From assembly GCF_001941485.1 (NCBI RefSeq), contig NZ_CP009247.1, forward strand, positions 1,116,001 to 1,180,000: 64,000 nucleotides of DNA, in the 5' to 3' direction. This DNA is from Corynebacterium frankenforstense DSM 45800. Lineage in GTDB: Bacteria > Actinomycetota > Actinomycetes > Mycobacteriales > Mycobacteriaceae. Numbering within the stretch: position 1 is the stretch's first letter; every line of letters starts with the position of its first letter. The notes beneath the pieces are model-generated. The model worked only from the letters and a program-made list of their open reading frames with translations. It was not told the DNA's origin and did no database searches. A program made the position numbers and the translations under genes. Of this stretch, positions 1 through 10,099 are shown piece by piece.

Positions 1-951
1 CAGCAGCTGCGCAACAACATGCCGGACGCCGGCGGCCTGGTCATCGCCAGCGACACCAAGACCGCGCGCGCCTACGCCAAGATCCTCGAGCGCTACTCCT
101 CGACGCCGGTGACCGTCGTGCTCTCCGACGAGCCGGGCAGCTCCGACCGCATCGACGAGTTCTCCGCCTCCACCGACGAGTGGATGGTCGCCGTGCGCAT
201 GGTCTCCGAGGGCGTCGACGTCCCGCGCCTGGCCGTGGGCGTCTACGCCACCGCCGCCTCGACGCCGCTGTTCTTCGCCCAGGCCATCGGGCGCTTCGTG
301 CGCTCGCGCATGCCCGGTGAGAACGCCTCGATCTTCCTGCCGAGCGTGCCGGTCCTGCTGGACCTGGCCGCCAAGCTGGAGAAGTCCCGCGACCACGTGC
401 TGAGCAAGCCCCACCGCGACAACGGCGGCTGGGACGACGAGGCGCTGGCCGAGGCCAACCGGGAGAAGAACGAGCCCGACGAGGAGACCGGCTACCAGTC
501 GATCGGCGCCGAGGCCGAGCTGGACTCCCTGATCTACGAGGGCTCCACCTACGGCACCGGCGCCGGCGTGGGCTCCGCCGAGGAGCGTGAGTACCTGGGT
601 CTTCCCGGTCTGCTCGACGCCGAACAGGTCAAGGCGCTGCTGCAGCGCCGGCAGACCGAGCAGCTCGACGCGCGCACCCGCCAGGCCAAGCAGACCGAGG
701 AGAACCAGCGCCGCGAGCGCGAGGCCTCGCGCACCGAGGGCGCCCGCCGGGCGCGGGAGCGCGTGGCCAGCGAGGAGCTGCCGAAGCTGCGCAAGGAGCT
801 CAACGCGATCGTCTCGATCACCGCGGCGCGCACCGGGCGGCCGCACGGCTCGATCCACAACGAGGCGCGCCGCGCCTGCGGCGGCCCGCCGACCGCGCTG
901 TGCTCCGCCCAGGAGCTGCGCGACCGCATCGCCTACCTGCGCAAGTGGTAG
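1..951 (+). CDS. DEAD/DEAH-box helicase, C-terminal part (5' end outside window)
   Basis: The reading frame is open from base 1, so this is the C-terminal 316 residues of a longer protein. It looks like the second RecA-like lobe of a superfamily 2 helicase. The stretch FAQAIGRFVR at about residues 91-100 fits motif VI (QxxGRxxR), which contacts ATP, and MVSEGVDVPRL just before it fits motif V. After the lobe comes an Arg/Glu-rich, probably coiled region (about residues 215-260) and a small C-terminal domain that could bind nucleic acid. The gene stands upstream of, and convergent with, sigA. The family is clear but the substrate (DNA or RNA) is not. Confidence 0.8.
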   Translation, partial: QQLRNNMPDAGGLVIASDTKTARAYAKILERYSSTPVTVVLSDEPGSSDRIDEFSASTDEWMVAVRMVSEGVDVPRLAVGVYATAASTPLFFAQAIGRFVRSRMPGENASIFLPSVPVLLDLAAKLEKSRDHVLSKPHRDNGGWDDEALAEANREKNEPDEETGYQSIGAEAELDSLIYEGSTYGTGAGVGSAEEREYLGLPGLLDAEQVKALLQRRQTEQLDARTRQAKQTEENQRREREASRTEGARRARERVASEELPKLRKELNAIVSITAARTGRPHGSIHNEARRACGGPPTALCSAQELRDRIAYLRKW

Positions 952-1097
952 GGGCCGGAGGCTTCGCCGTCCGGCCCGTGGGAGCGGTGCCGCAGAAACC
1001 GTAAGACAGGGGCCGGCCCCGGGGGAGGGCGCTCTGCCGGCGCCGGGGAGCAGGGGAGTGCGCGGCGCAGACCGCGCGCCGCACAGCACGAGCGCAA

Positions 1098-1129
1098 GGA
1101 AAACGCCCGCGTGGGGGACACGCGGGCGT
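1098..1129 (-). terminator. Intrinsic terminator of sigA
   Basis: An 11-bp perfect stem (1103-1113 with 1119-1129, five-base loop) is followed on the minus strand by a short T run (A run 1099-1102 on the plus strand). It lies 21 bases past the sigA stop codon. The distal arm on the plus strand ends in GGCGTCGGAAA, a relaxed form of the dispersed repeat described elsewhere. Confidence 0.8.
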
Positions 1130-1149
1130 CGGAAAGTGGGGGCGGGGGA

Positions 1150-2757
<1,608 letters not shown>

Positions 2758-2993
2758 GTACGCCCTTTCGCTCTACCTACAAGTCCCGGAAGGTTCCCGA
2801 CGGGGTGCCGGGCGCCTCCTCTACGAGGTCGCCGCGCCCTGACAGCGGGCGTTGGGCGGCCCCCGGATCGTGGCCCGCGGCGCCTGCTTCCGAGGATGCA
2901 GAGACACCGGGGCCACGAGTTGACAAGCGCCCAGTATAGATCAAAGCCGCGCGGCCGTGTGCACCCCTTCCCCGGCGCGGCCCGGCACGCGGT

Positions 2994-3884
2994 CTAGCGC
3001 AGGCCGTAACCGGAGCGGTTGAACTCCTCGCGCAGCAGGTGGCGCGTGGTTTTCGTCGCCGCCTCCTCGGACAGCCGCCCCAGCAGCTGGTCCGACCACG
3101 CCGAGTGGGAGCCGTAGCGGGAGTAGTACCCGGCCAGCGTCTCGTCGTACCCGGCCAACGCGGCCGCGGCCTCGGGGTCGGCGCGGCAGTCGACGTAGCG
3201 GTCCCGGTGGGCGAAGAGCTCCAGCGGCAGCCGCGGCTTGGTGCCCGCGTTCTCCTCCGGGTCCGGATGCCCGATCGCGAGGCCCAGGACGGGCACGACG
3301 TCGCGCGGGGCGCCGACGAGCTCGCGCACCCGCGGCACGTCGTTGCGCAGCGAGCCGAGGTAGACGGTGCCCAGCCCCAGCGACTCGGCGGCGTCGACGG
3401 CCGCCTGCGCGGCGATGCCGACGTCCGTGACGGAGGCGAGCACCTCCTCGAGGTAGCCCAGCCCGCCGAGGTCCGGTGCCTCGCCGCCGGCGGTCGCGCG
3501 GGCCGCGAGCAGCCGGGCCCGGGAGTGGTCGACCAGCCAGACGAGCACCACCGGGGCATGCGCGATGTGCCCGGCCATCTGCCGGGCGGCCTCGGCCAGG
3601 CCCTGCTTGGTCTCCGCGTCGCGCACGGCGACCACGGAGACGGTCTGCTTGTTCGACGACGTCGCGGCCGACTGCGCGGCGGTCAGGATCGCCGTGAGTG
3701 TGGGCCCGTCGACGTCGCGGTCCAGCCAGCGGCGCACGGAGCGGTGCCGCAGCTGGTTGGCGATGGTCTCGGTCAGCGGGGCGGGCGTGGTCTCCGGGGG
3801 GTGGCCCGCGCCGTAGCGGGCGGCGAGCAGCTCCTCGGTCGACTCCGCGGTCGGCGCCTCGGCGGTCTCCTCGGGTCGGGTCAA
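2994..3884 (-). CDS. Nitroreductase-family NAD(P)H/FMN oxidoreductase
   Basis: A 296-residue flavin reductase of the NfsA/FRP type. The N-terminal RHRSVRRWLDRDV segment (about residues 38-50) is the usual FMN-phosphate-binding start of the fold. The AAQSAATSSNKQTVSVVAV stretch and the GLGTVYLGSLRND stretch are also typical of the family. It would reduce nitro-compounds, quinones or free flavin using NAD(P)H in the cytoplasm; the natural substrate cannot be read from sequence. I chose the TTG start at 3884 because AGAGAGGA sits just upstream and the longer frame beyond it runs antisense through ppgK. It is followed by sigA and preceded by ppgK on the same strand. Confidence 0.85.
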   Translation of the reverse strand: MTRPEETAEAPTAESTEELLAARYGAGHPPETTPAPLTETIANQLRHRSVRRWLDRDVDGPTLTAILTAAQSAATSSNKQTVSVVAVRDAETKQGLAEAARQMAGHIAHAPVVLVWLVDHSRARLLAARATAGGEAPDLGGLGYLEEVLASVTDVGIAAQAAVDAAESLGLGTVYLGSLRNDVPRVRELVGAPRDVVPVLGLAIGHPDPEENAGTKPRLPLELFAHRDRYVDCRADPEAAAALAGYDETLAGYYSRYGSHSAWSDQLLGRLSEEAATKTTRHLLREEFNRSGYGLR

Positions 3885-3997
3885 CGGTGTCCTCTCTGTT
3901 CGGTGCTCTGGTCGGTGCCCGGGGCGGCGCCCGGGGCGGTGCCTGCGGGCGGGTCTCCGCGGGGGCGGGGGCCTCACGGTGGCGGCGCCCGCCCGCC

Positions 3998-4759
3998 TCA
4001 CGGCCGCAGGTGGTCGTGGACGGCCATGGCCGCGCCGACGATGCCGGCGGTGTTGCGCAGGTCGGCGGGGATGACCGGGGTCTCCACGGTCAGCTTCGGG
4101 ATCCACTTGTCGGCCTTGCGCGAGATCCCGCCGCCGACGATGAAGGCGTCGGGGGAGAAGAGGCGGTCGTACTCGTTGAGCGCGACGCTGACGCGCTTGG
4201 CCCACTTCTTGTAGCTGAGGTCCTCGCGCTCCTTGACCGCCGAGGAGGCGAAGTGCTCGGCGTGCCTGCCGTCGATGATCAGGTGGCCCAGCTCGGTGTT
4301 GGGGAAGAGGCGGCCGTCGATGAGCAGGGCCGAGCCGATGCCCGTGCCGAGGGTCAAAAAGATCACCGCGCCCTTCGAGGCCTCGGGCACGCCGTGGGCG
4401 GCCTCGGCCACGCCGGCGGCGTCGGCGTCGTTGAGCACCGAGATCTCGCGGTCGCCGAGGTGGGCGTGGAAGAGCTCCTGCAGGTCGGTGCCCACCCAGG
4501 ACTCGTCGATGTTGGCCGCCGAGTGCGCGACCTGCCCGTGCACGATCGCCGGCAGGGTGATGCCGACGGGGCCGTCCCACTCGAAGTGTTCGACGACCTC
4601 GGCGACGACGGCCGCCACGTTCTCCGGCGTCGACTTCTTCGGGGTCTTGATCTTGTGGCGGTCCCCGATGAAGACACCCTCGTCCAGGTCGACGAGCGCG
4701 CCCTTGATCCCGGAGCCGCCGATGTCCACGCCGAATCCGACGTTCTCCTGCTTAGCCAT
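3998..4759 (-). CDS. ppgK: Polyphosphate glucokinase
   Basis: A 253-residue ROK-family kinase. The GFGVDIGGSGIKGALVD motif at residues 8-24 is the phosphate-binding loop, and LTLGTGIGSALLIDGRLFPN (about residues 130-149) is the second nucleotide/sugar motif. The family phosphorylates glucose at C6 using polyphosphate or ATP. Its place next to sigA on the same strand matches the arrangement known in C. glutamicum. The ATG start at 4759 gives the usual family length. The 238-base divergent spacer to suhB is very GC-rich with repeated CCCGGCCCGG-type runs, and I see no convincing promoter there. Confidence 0.95.
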   Translation of the reverse strand: MAKQENVGFGVDIGGSGIKGALVDLDEGVFIGDRHKIKTPKKSTPENVAAVVAEVVEHFEWDGPVGITLPAIVHGQVAHSAANIDESWVGTDLQELFHAHLGDREISVLNDADAAGVAEAAHGVPEASKGAVIFLTLGTGIGSALLIDGRLFPNTELGHLIIDGRHAEHFASSAVKEREDLSYKKWAKRVSVALNEYDRLFSPDAFIVGGGISRKADKWIPKLTVETPVIPADLRNTAGIVGAAMAVHDHLRP

Positions 4760-4997
4760 GCGCCTGATACTACCGAGGCGGACGGCGCGCGCCGGGCGGA
4801 GTCGGCGGGAGCGTGGACGGTGGGCGCCGGCGCCGCGGCGGTGGGACAATGGCGGGCGTCATGACCGCCGCGGGGGCCGCACCGGGCACCGCACACGAAC
4901 CTCGGGCCCGGCCCGGGGCCGCCCGGGGGACTCCTCGGGCCCGGCCCGGACCCGCCCGGGGCACTGACCGACACCGACAGAGAGTGAGACGGAGAAG

Positions 4998-5834
4998 ATG
5001 ACTGAGCCGACCGAGCTGCGCGACCTGGCCGCCGAGATCGCCCGGGAGGCGGGCGCACGCGTGCGCACCCGGCGCGCCGAGCTCGGCGACGTGCGCGCCT
5101 ACACGATGACGAAGTCCTCGCCGGTCGACCCGGTCACCGTCGTCGACACGATGAGCGAGGAGTTCATCGTCGGCGAACTGGAGCGCCGGCGCCCCGGCGA
5201 CGGCGTCATCGGCGAGGAGGGCTCGCAGGTCGCCTCGCACTCGGGGGTGTCCTGGGTGATCGACCCGATCGACGGCACCGTCAACTTCGTCTACGGCCTG
5301 CCGGCCTTCGCCGTCTCGGTGGCGGCGGCCGTCGACGGCGAGGTCGTCGCCGGCGCGGTCTACGACCCCTCGGCCGACGCGCTCTACTCCGCCGCCCGGG
5401 GCGCCGGGGCCACCCGCACCGACCCGCAGGGCACCGAGACCCTCGCCGTCTCGCAGGAGACCGACCCGGAGCGCTCCCTGGTGGCCACCGGCTTCGCCTA
5501 CGCCTCCCGGGCGCGCCGCCGCCAGGCCGAGCTCCTGGTCGACCTGCTGCCGCGGGTGCGCGACATCCGCCGCTCCGGCTCGGCCGCCCTCGACCTGTGC
5601 CGCCTGGCCGAGGGGCGCGTGGACGCCTACTACGAGTACGGGCTGAGCTGCTGGGACTTCGCCGCCGGCGCCGTCATCGCCCGGGAGGCCGGCGCCGTGG
5701 TCGAGGCGCCCGCGCTCTCCGTGCCCAGCTCCGAGTACCGCCTGCTGCGCGCCGCGGCCGGCCCCCTGGACCCGGCCCTGGCCGGGCTCTTCGACGAGCT
5801 GGCCATGCCGGCCCAGCTCGCCCCGCTGCACTGA
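4998..5834 (+). CDS. suhB: Inositol monophosphatase family protein
   Basis: A 278-residue Mg-dependent phosphatase of the IMPase/FIG superfamily. Metal ligands are visible in GEEGS (about residue 72-76), in WVIDPIDGTVNFVYGLP (residues 85-101) and in the C-terminal SCWDFAAGAVIAREAGA. In mycolate actinobacteria such enzymes supply free inositol for phosphatidylinositol and mycothiol, although some homologues act on other sugar phosphates or histidinol phosphate. The start is preceded by a GGAG about 7 bases upstream. The symbol follows usual usage for this locus; the exact substrate is inferred. Confidence 0.88.
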   Translation: MTEPTELRDLAAEIAREAGARVRTRRAELGDVRAYTMTKSSPVDPVTVVDTMSEEFIVGELERRRPGDGVIGEEGSQVASHSGVSWVIDPIDGTVNFVYGLPAFAVSVAAAVDGEVVAGAVYDPSADALYSAARGAGATRTDPQGTETLAVSQETDPERSLVATGFAYASRARRRQAELLVDLLPRVRDIRRSGSAALDLCRLAEGRVDAYYEYGLSCWDFAAGAVIAREAGAVVEAPALSVPSSEYRLLRAAAGPLDPALAGLFDELAMPAQLAPLH

Positions 5835-5987
5835 GCCACCGGGCCCCGTGCTGAGCCGCCGAGCCCCGGCGCGCGGGCGGCCGGTGGGCCCGGCGCACGG
5901 GCGGCCGGTGGGCCCGGCCTCCGGGCGCCGCCAGGTGCGGTCGGGTGCCCTGGTTACACCCGCGGAAACGCCGCGTGGCGTGGATAT

Positions 5988-6016
5988 ATGACAGGCGGGC
6001 GTGTGTGGTTTAGTAT
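5988..6016 (+). promoter_or_regulatory. Putative SigA-type promoter of the DUF4193 gene
   Basis: ATGACA (5988-5993) and TAGTAT (6011-6016) are 17 bases apart, in an AT-richer pocket of a GC-rich spacer (5835-6093). The spacer also holds a GC-rich direct repeat (GGCCGGTGGGCCCGGC) near 5878-5918. The -10 is 78 bases before the GTG start. Confidence 0.6.
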
Positions 6017-6093
6017 CCGCCACCAAGAACACGTCGTCCGCCCCGCATACCGGTGGGGCGACCCCAACCTTGTGAGGGAGTAGTGAGGCTGCC

Positions 6094-6387
6094 GTGGCCA
6101 CCGATTACGACAACGCCCGTCGCCGCGAGGACGATGAGCTCGAGACGGATTCCCTGGAGGGCCTGAAGGCCGCCGAGGCCGCCTCCTCGCCGATCGACGA
6201 GGACGGCGAGATCGTCGACTCCTTCGACCCGCCGAGCAACGACCTCTCCGGCGAGGAGCTCAACGTGCAGGTCGTCCCGCGCCAGTCCAACGAGTTCACC
6301 TGCTCGGAGTGCTTCCTGGTGCAGAAGACCGCGCGCCTGGACCACCGCGAGTCCGACGGCTCGCCGGTGTGCAAGGACTGCGCCTAG
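6094..6387 (+). CDS. DUF4193 family protein (acidic, Cys4 zinc-ribbon-like)
   Basis: A 97-residue acidic protein of a family found throughout actinobacteria, with no assigned function. The N-terminal half is rich in Asp/Glu. The C-terminal half carries CSECFLVQ and CKDC, two CxxC pairs about 26 residues apart, which would suit a zinc ribbon. Mycobacterial relatives have the same arrangement downstream of sigma-factor and suhB genes. The start is GTG, preceded by AGTGAGG. Its own promoter upstream and a perfect hairpin downstream make it a single-gene unit. Confidence 0.85.
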   Translation: MATDYDNARRREDDELETDSLEGLKAAEAASSPIDEDGEIVDSFDPPSNDLSGEELNVQVVPRQSNEFTCSECFLVQKTARLDHRESDGSPVCKDCA

Positions 6388-6404
6388 CGGCGCACCGCAG
6401 AAGA

Positions 6405-6441
6405 AAATTGCCGACGTCGCGCAGCGCGACGTCGGCAATTT
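6405..6441. terminator. Perfect 37-base palindrome built from two dispersed-repeat copies; bidirectional terminator
   Basis: The arms 6405-6422 and 6424-6441 are perfect inverse complements (18 of 18) around one base. Each arm is one copy of the dispersed motif (TTGCCGACGTC at 6408-6418; its reverse at 6428-6438). The A run before the left arm and the T run at the end of the right arm allow it to end transcription of both the DUF4193 gene (plus) and the DUF3093 gene (minus), which converge here. Confidence 0.8.
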
Positions 6442-6458
6442 CGTCTCGGGTGGGGCGC

Positions 6459-6971
6459 CTACCGCAGCGTGCGGGTGGCCTCCTCGGCCTGGCCGGGCAG
6501 GAAGGCCTGCAGCAGCTCCTCGGGGTTGCGCGTGCCGATCAGCCAGTAGGGGGTGGGGTCGTCGGGGTCGTCGAGGACGAGCATGACCATCTCCGCGACC
6601 CAGCCGTGGGAGACGACGAAGGCCGCCGGGTCCAGCTGCTGGCCCATGGCGTTGCGCTTGGCGTTGGCGGGCACGGCCAGCGAGCGCGAGACGACGTCGC
6701 CGGGCAGCATCGCGTCGCCGGCGAAGAGCCAGCGGGTGCCGTCGGCGTCCTGCTCGACCTGCAGCACGGTCGAGGACAGTGAGACGAGCACCCACACCGC
6801 CAGGGCGGAGAGCACGACGGCCGGCACGATCAGCCAGGCGATCGTCCGGTTGTGCGCGAACTGCGCGGTCAGCAGCGCGACCAGGAAGAACGCCAGGATC
6901 CACCAGTAGAAGGGCACCCACTGGCGCTCGCGGTAGAGCACCTTCGCTTCATTGTTCGCCGTCTCAGTCAC
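6459..6971 (-). CDS. DUF3093 family membrane protein
   Basis: A 170-residue protein of an uncharacterised actinobacterial family. Two adjacent transmembrane helices are visible near the N-terminus ([18 protein letters not shown] and [20 protein letters not shown]). A soluble C-terminal domain of about 100 residues follows, in a bacterial PH-like beta-rich pattern. The GTG start at 6971 is chosen because the upstream frame has no coding character and runs into the dut promoter region. It is divergent from dut, which is the usual neighbourhood in corynebacteria. No function is claimed. Confidence 0.8.
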   Translation of the reverse strand: MTETANNEAKVLYRERQWVPFYWWILAFFLVALLTAQFAHNRTIAWLIVPAVVLSALAVWVLVSLSSTVLQVEQDADGTRWLFAGDAMLPGDVVSRSLAVPANAKRNAMGQQLDPAAFVVSHGWVAEMVMLVLDDPDDPTPYWLIGTRNPEELLQAFLPGQAEEATRTLR

Positions 6972-7085
6972 ACCCGGAGAGTCTACTGGAGGCCGCCGCC
7001 GGGCAGAACCCCGGGCACGTGGCCGGGGTGGGCCGCGGCGGCGCGGTGGTGCGCGCCGCGCGGGGCGCACCGTATCGTGGGGGCC

Positions 7086-7544
7086 GTGAGTGAGACCCTG
7101 GACCCGAACATGACCGTGCGTGTGCGCCGGATCGACCCGGACATGCCGCTGCCCAAGCGCGCGCACCCCGACGACGCGGGCGCGGACCTGTGCAGCGCCG
7201 AGGACGTCGACCTCGCCCCCGGCGAGCGTCGCCTGGTGCGCACGGGCATCGCCATCGCGTTGCCGGCCGGCACCGTCGGCCTGGTGCACCCGCGCTCGGG
7301 CTTGGCCACGCGCCAGGGGCTGACCGTGATCAACACCCCGGGCACCATCGACGCGGGCTACCGTGGCGAGTTGAAGATCAGCCTAATCAACCTCGACCCG
7401 CACGAGACCGTCCACGTCACCCGGGGCGAGCGCATCGCCCAGCTTCTGGTCCAGAAGGTCGAGCTCGTCGACTTCGCGGAGGCCGACGACCTCGGCGACA
7501 CGGAACGCGGCACCGGCGGGCACGGCTCGACCGGGCTGAACTGA
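7086..7544 (+). CDS. dut: dUTP diphosphatase
   Basis: A 152-residue trimeric dUTPase that hydrolyses dUTP to dUMP and pyrophosphate, keeping uracil out of DNA and supplying dTMP synthesis. The family motifs appear in order: [39 protein letters not shown] (positions 7288-7377, split over motifs II and III), RIAQLLVQ, and the C-terminal P-loop-like [10 protein letters not shown] that closes over the active site. Motif III has the catalytic Asp in IDAGY. The GTG start at 7086 is chosen because it begins shortly after the divergent DUF3093 start and gives normal length. Confidence 0.95.
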   Translation: MSETLDPNMTVRVRRIDPDMPLPKRAHPDDAGADLCSAEDVDLAPGERRLVRTGIAIALPAGTVGLVHPRSGLATRQGLTVINTPGTIDAGYRGELKISLINLDPHETVHVTRGERIAQLLVQKVELVDFAEADDLGDTERGTGGHGSTGLN

Positions 7545-7596
7545 AGCGAACGGGAACGACGACAACACCGACGACAACAAGGGGAGCGAGGAGCAC

Positions 7597-8508
7597 ATGG
7601 CGATCTGGCCTTTCGGCAAGAAGGACAAGGACAAGCACGAGGACGCCGCCGCGCGGGACACCGGCGCGCCGGGCGCTGAGGGCGCCGGCAACGGAAACGT
7701 CGGCGGCACCGGCACCGGCACCGGCGCCGAGGGCGCGGGCGCCGCGGTGACCGACACCGCGGCCGACGCCGCCGCGGCCCAGAACCCGGGCGCCGCGGGC
7801 ACGGCGGGTACGGCGGGCACCGACGGTGCGGCCGCCGACCCGGGCGCCGGCGAGGACGTCCAGGTCTCCGGCACGGGGGAGACCGGCCCCTTCGACGGCG
7901 ACTCGGTCAACATCGAGGACTTCGACTTCTCCGACTTCGCCTCCGGCGTGCTCAACCTCGGCTCGCTGCGCCTGCCGCTGCCCAAGGGCTCCCAGGTGCA
8001 GGTCGAGATGGGCGAGCAGGGCCCGCGCATGCTGCACGTGGTCACCCGCCACGGCCGCATCACCCCGGTCGCCTTCGCCGCCCCGCGCTCCGGCGGACAG
8101 TGGCGCACCACCGTCACCGAGATCGTCGCCAAGATGAAGGACGACGGCCTGGCCCCCGAGATCGTCGACGGGCCCTGGGGCCGCGAGATCGTCGCGCCCA
8201 ACGAGAACGGCCAGCTGCGCCTCATCGGCGTCGACGGCCCGCGCTGGATGCTGCGCTTCACCCTGGCCGCCCCGACCGGCCACGAGCAGGAGCTGGCCGA
8301 CGAGGCCCGCGACCTGTTCGCCCGCACCTTCGTCTACCGCGGCCAGGACCCGGTGCTCGCCGGCAACTCGCTGCCGGTGGCCCTGCCGGCGCAGCTCGTC
8401 GAGCAGCTGCAGCAGGCCATGAAGCAGCGCGCGGCCCAGCAGAACCAGCAGAACCAGCAGAACCCGGGTGGCGCCGCCGGTCAGCCCGGCGGCACCACGA
8501 AAGCGTGA
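7597..8508 (+). CDS. DUF3710 family protein
   Basis: A 303-residue cytoplasmic protein of an actinobacterial family that usually sits beside dut. After a basic start (MAIWPFGKKDKDK), residues 20-90 form a long Ala/Gly/Thr-rich low-complexity tract. The conserved domain (about residues 100-265) contains VNIEDFDFSDF and LNLGSLRLPLPKGSQVQVEM. The C-terminus is a Gln/Asn-rich tail with QNQ repeats. The function is unknown. It is 52 bases after dut and 6 bases before the methyltransferase, so the three are probably cotranscribed. Confidence 0.85.
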   Translation: MAIWPFGKKDKDKHEDAAARDTGAPGAEGAGNGNVGGTGTGTGAEGAGAAVTDTAADAAAAQNPGAAGTAGTAGTDGAAADPGAGEDVQVSGTGETGPFDGDSVNIEDFDFSDFASGVLNLGSLRLPLPKGSQVQVEMGEQGPRMLHVVTRHGRITPVAFAAPRSGGQWRTTVTEIVAKMKDDGLAPEIVDGPWGREIVAPNENGQLRLIGVDGPRWMLRFTLAAPTGHEQELADEARDLFARTFVYRGQDPVLAGNSLPVALPAQLVEQLQQAMKQRAAQQNQQNQQNPGGAAGQPGGTTKA

Positions 8509-8514
8509 TCGCAG

Positions 8515-9990
8515 ATGAGTGAGTCCACCAGCCATCCCGAGCACCTCGCCTCCGGCGACGAGTGCCAGGTCACCGTCGAGCGCATGGCGCACGGCGGCGA
8601 GGGCATCGGCACCGTCGCCGGCCGGGTCGTCTTCGTCCGCGGCGGCCTGCCCGGTGACACCTGCACCGTGCGCATCGCCCAGGCCAAGAAGCGCTTCGCG
8701 CGCGGCGACGCGGTCGAGATCCTCGAGGCCTCGCCGCTGCGCGTCGAGCAGCGCTGCCCGGCGGCGGCGGAGGGCGCCGGCTGCTGCGACTACGGCGTGG
8801 TCGACCCCGACGCCGAGGTCGGCCTCAAGGTCGACGTGTTGCGCGACCAGCTGACCCGCCTCGGCGGGTTCACCACCGCCCCCGCGGTCGAGTCCGCCGC
8901 CCTGCACCCCGTGACCGGCTGGCGCACCCGCGTGCGCCTGGGCGTCGACTCCCAGGGGCGCGCCGGCCTGCACAAGGCCCGCTCGCACGAGCTGGTCACC
9001 GACGCCGTGTGCTCCCAGGTGCTGCCCGGGCTGCTCGACGGCGTGGTCGGCGAGGGCGCGCGCCGCTTCACCCCGGGCGCGCAGGTCATCGTCGCCCAGA
9101 CCGACGACGGCCGCCAGATCGTCGAGACCCGCAAGACCGGCCGCGGCCGGCGTGCCGAACGCGTCTCCGAGATCATCGAGGGCCCCGAGTCGGGCCGCAT
9201 CGAGGTCGCCGGCCGCGAGTTCCGCGTCGCCGCACCCGCCTTCTGGCAGGCGCACGTCGCCGCCCCGGCCGCCTACTCGCGGCTGGTGGAGCGCTTCGTC
9301 TCCGCCGAGCCGGCGGCCACCCGCGACAGCGAGGCCGCGAAGGCCGGGCGCGAGCGCGTGGCCGCCGCCGTCGGCGAGCCCGCGTCCGACGGTTCGGCCA
9401 CCGCGCCCGCCGGACTGGACGCCGACGCCGAGGGCGTCGTCAAGCAGGGCGAGAACGCGCCCAAGGTGGGCTGGGACCTCTACGGCGGCGTCGGGCTGTT
9501 CGTACCCGCGCTGGCCGCGGCGCTGGGGGAGGGCGCGGCGATCCACACCGTCGACTCCTCGCCCTCGGCGCGCGCGGGCAGCCAGCCTGCACTGAAGGGC
9601 ATCGACCACCACGTGCACCCGGTCACCGTCGAGCGCGCCGTGGCCGAACTGCCCCACCCGGACGCGGTGGTCCTCGACCCGCCGCGCACCGGCGCGGGGG
9701 CGGACGTCGTCGCCGCCGTGGCCGCCGCCCACCCGTCGGTCGTCGTCCACGTCGGCTGCGACCCGGCGACGCTCTCGCGCGACCTGTCCGACTGGCGCAA
9801 GAACGGCTACTGGCTGACGGACTGCCAGCTCGTCGACGCCTTCCCGGGCACCCACCACTTCGAGGTCGTCTGCCGGCTCGAGCCCGCCGACCCCGCCGGT
9901 GGCGCCGCCGCCGACGAGGCCGCACGTGCCGCGGGTGAGGGCGAGGCGGCGCAGACCGCCCCCGTCGGCCACGGGGGCGCGGCACGCTAG
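8515..9990 (+). CDS. TrmA/RumA-family class I SAM-dependent RNA methyltransferase
   Basis: A 491-residue uracil-C5 methyltransferase of tRNA or rRNA. A TRAM RNA-binding domain lies at about residues 12-75 ([28 protein letters not shown]). A cysteine-containing segment ([15 protein letters not shown]) may hold the Fe-S cluster of this family. The SAM fold has [21 protein letters not shown], and the catalytic cysteine in [13 protein letters not shown]. Residues about 262-315 are a low-complexity insertion between the central domain and the SAM motif; it contains a reversed copy of the dispersed motif (GGCGTCGTCAA, 9433-9443). Uracil position and RNA target cannot be told. Confidence 0.88.
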   Translation: MSESTSHPEHLASGDECQVTVERMAHGGEGIGTVAGRVVFVRGGLPGDTCTVRIAQAKKRFARGDAVEILEASPLRVEQRCPAAAEGAGCCDYGVVDPDAEVGLKVDVLRDQLTRLGGFTTAPAVESAALHPVTGWRTRVRLGVDSQGRAGLHKARSHELVTDAVCSQVLPGLLDGVVGEGARRFTPGAQVIVAQTDDGRQIVETRKTGRGRRAERVSEIIEGPESGRIEVAGREFRVAAPAFWQAHVAAPAAYSRLVERFVSAEPAATRDSEAAKAGRERVAAAVGEPASDGSATAPAGLDADAEGVVKQGENAPKVGWDLYGGVGLFVPALAAALGEGAAIHTVDSSPSARAGSQPALKGIDHHVHPVTVERAVAELPHPDAVVLDPPRTGAGADVVAAVAAAHPSVVVHVGCDPATLSRDLSDWRKNGYWLTDCQLVDAFPGTHHFEVVCRLEPADPAGGAAADEAARAAGEGEAAQTAPVGHGGAAR

Positions 9991-10099
9991 TACGATCGAG
10001 GGAACGCACCGTAGGGTGTCAGCTGCCCCCATCAGGGGGTGGCCGGCGGCCCGTCTCCGGCGGTGTCACCCGGTACACGAAGGAGCAGAGCTGACCCCC

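Noticed and set aside
2921..2940. A plus-strand promoter TTGACA...TATAGA upstream of sigA
   Set aside because: Spacing is only 9-10 bases and there is no plus-strand gene to serve; the minus-strand TATACT is the more plausible element.
7417..10032. An 871-residue minus-strand open frame over dut, DUF3710 and the methyltransferase
   Set aside because: Same cause: antisense of three well-supported genes, with no family likeness.
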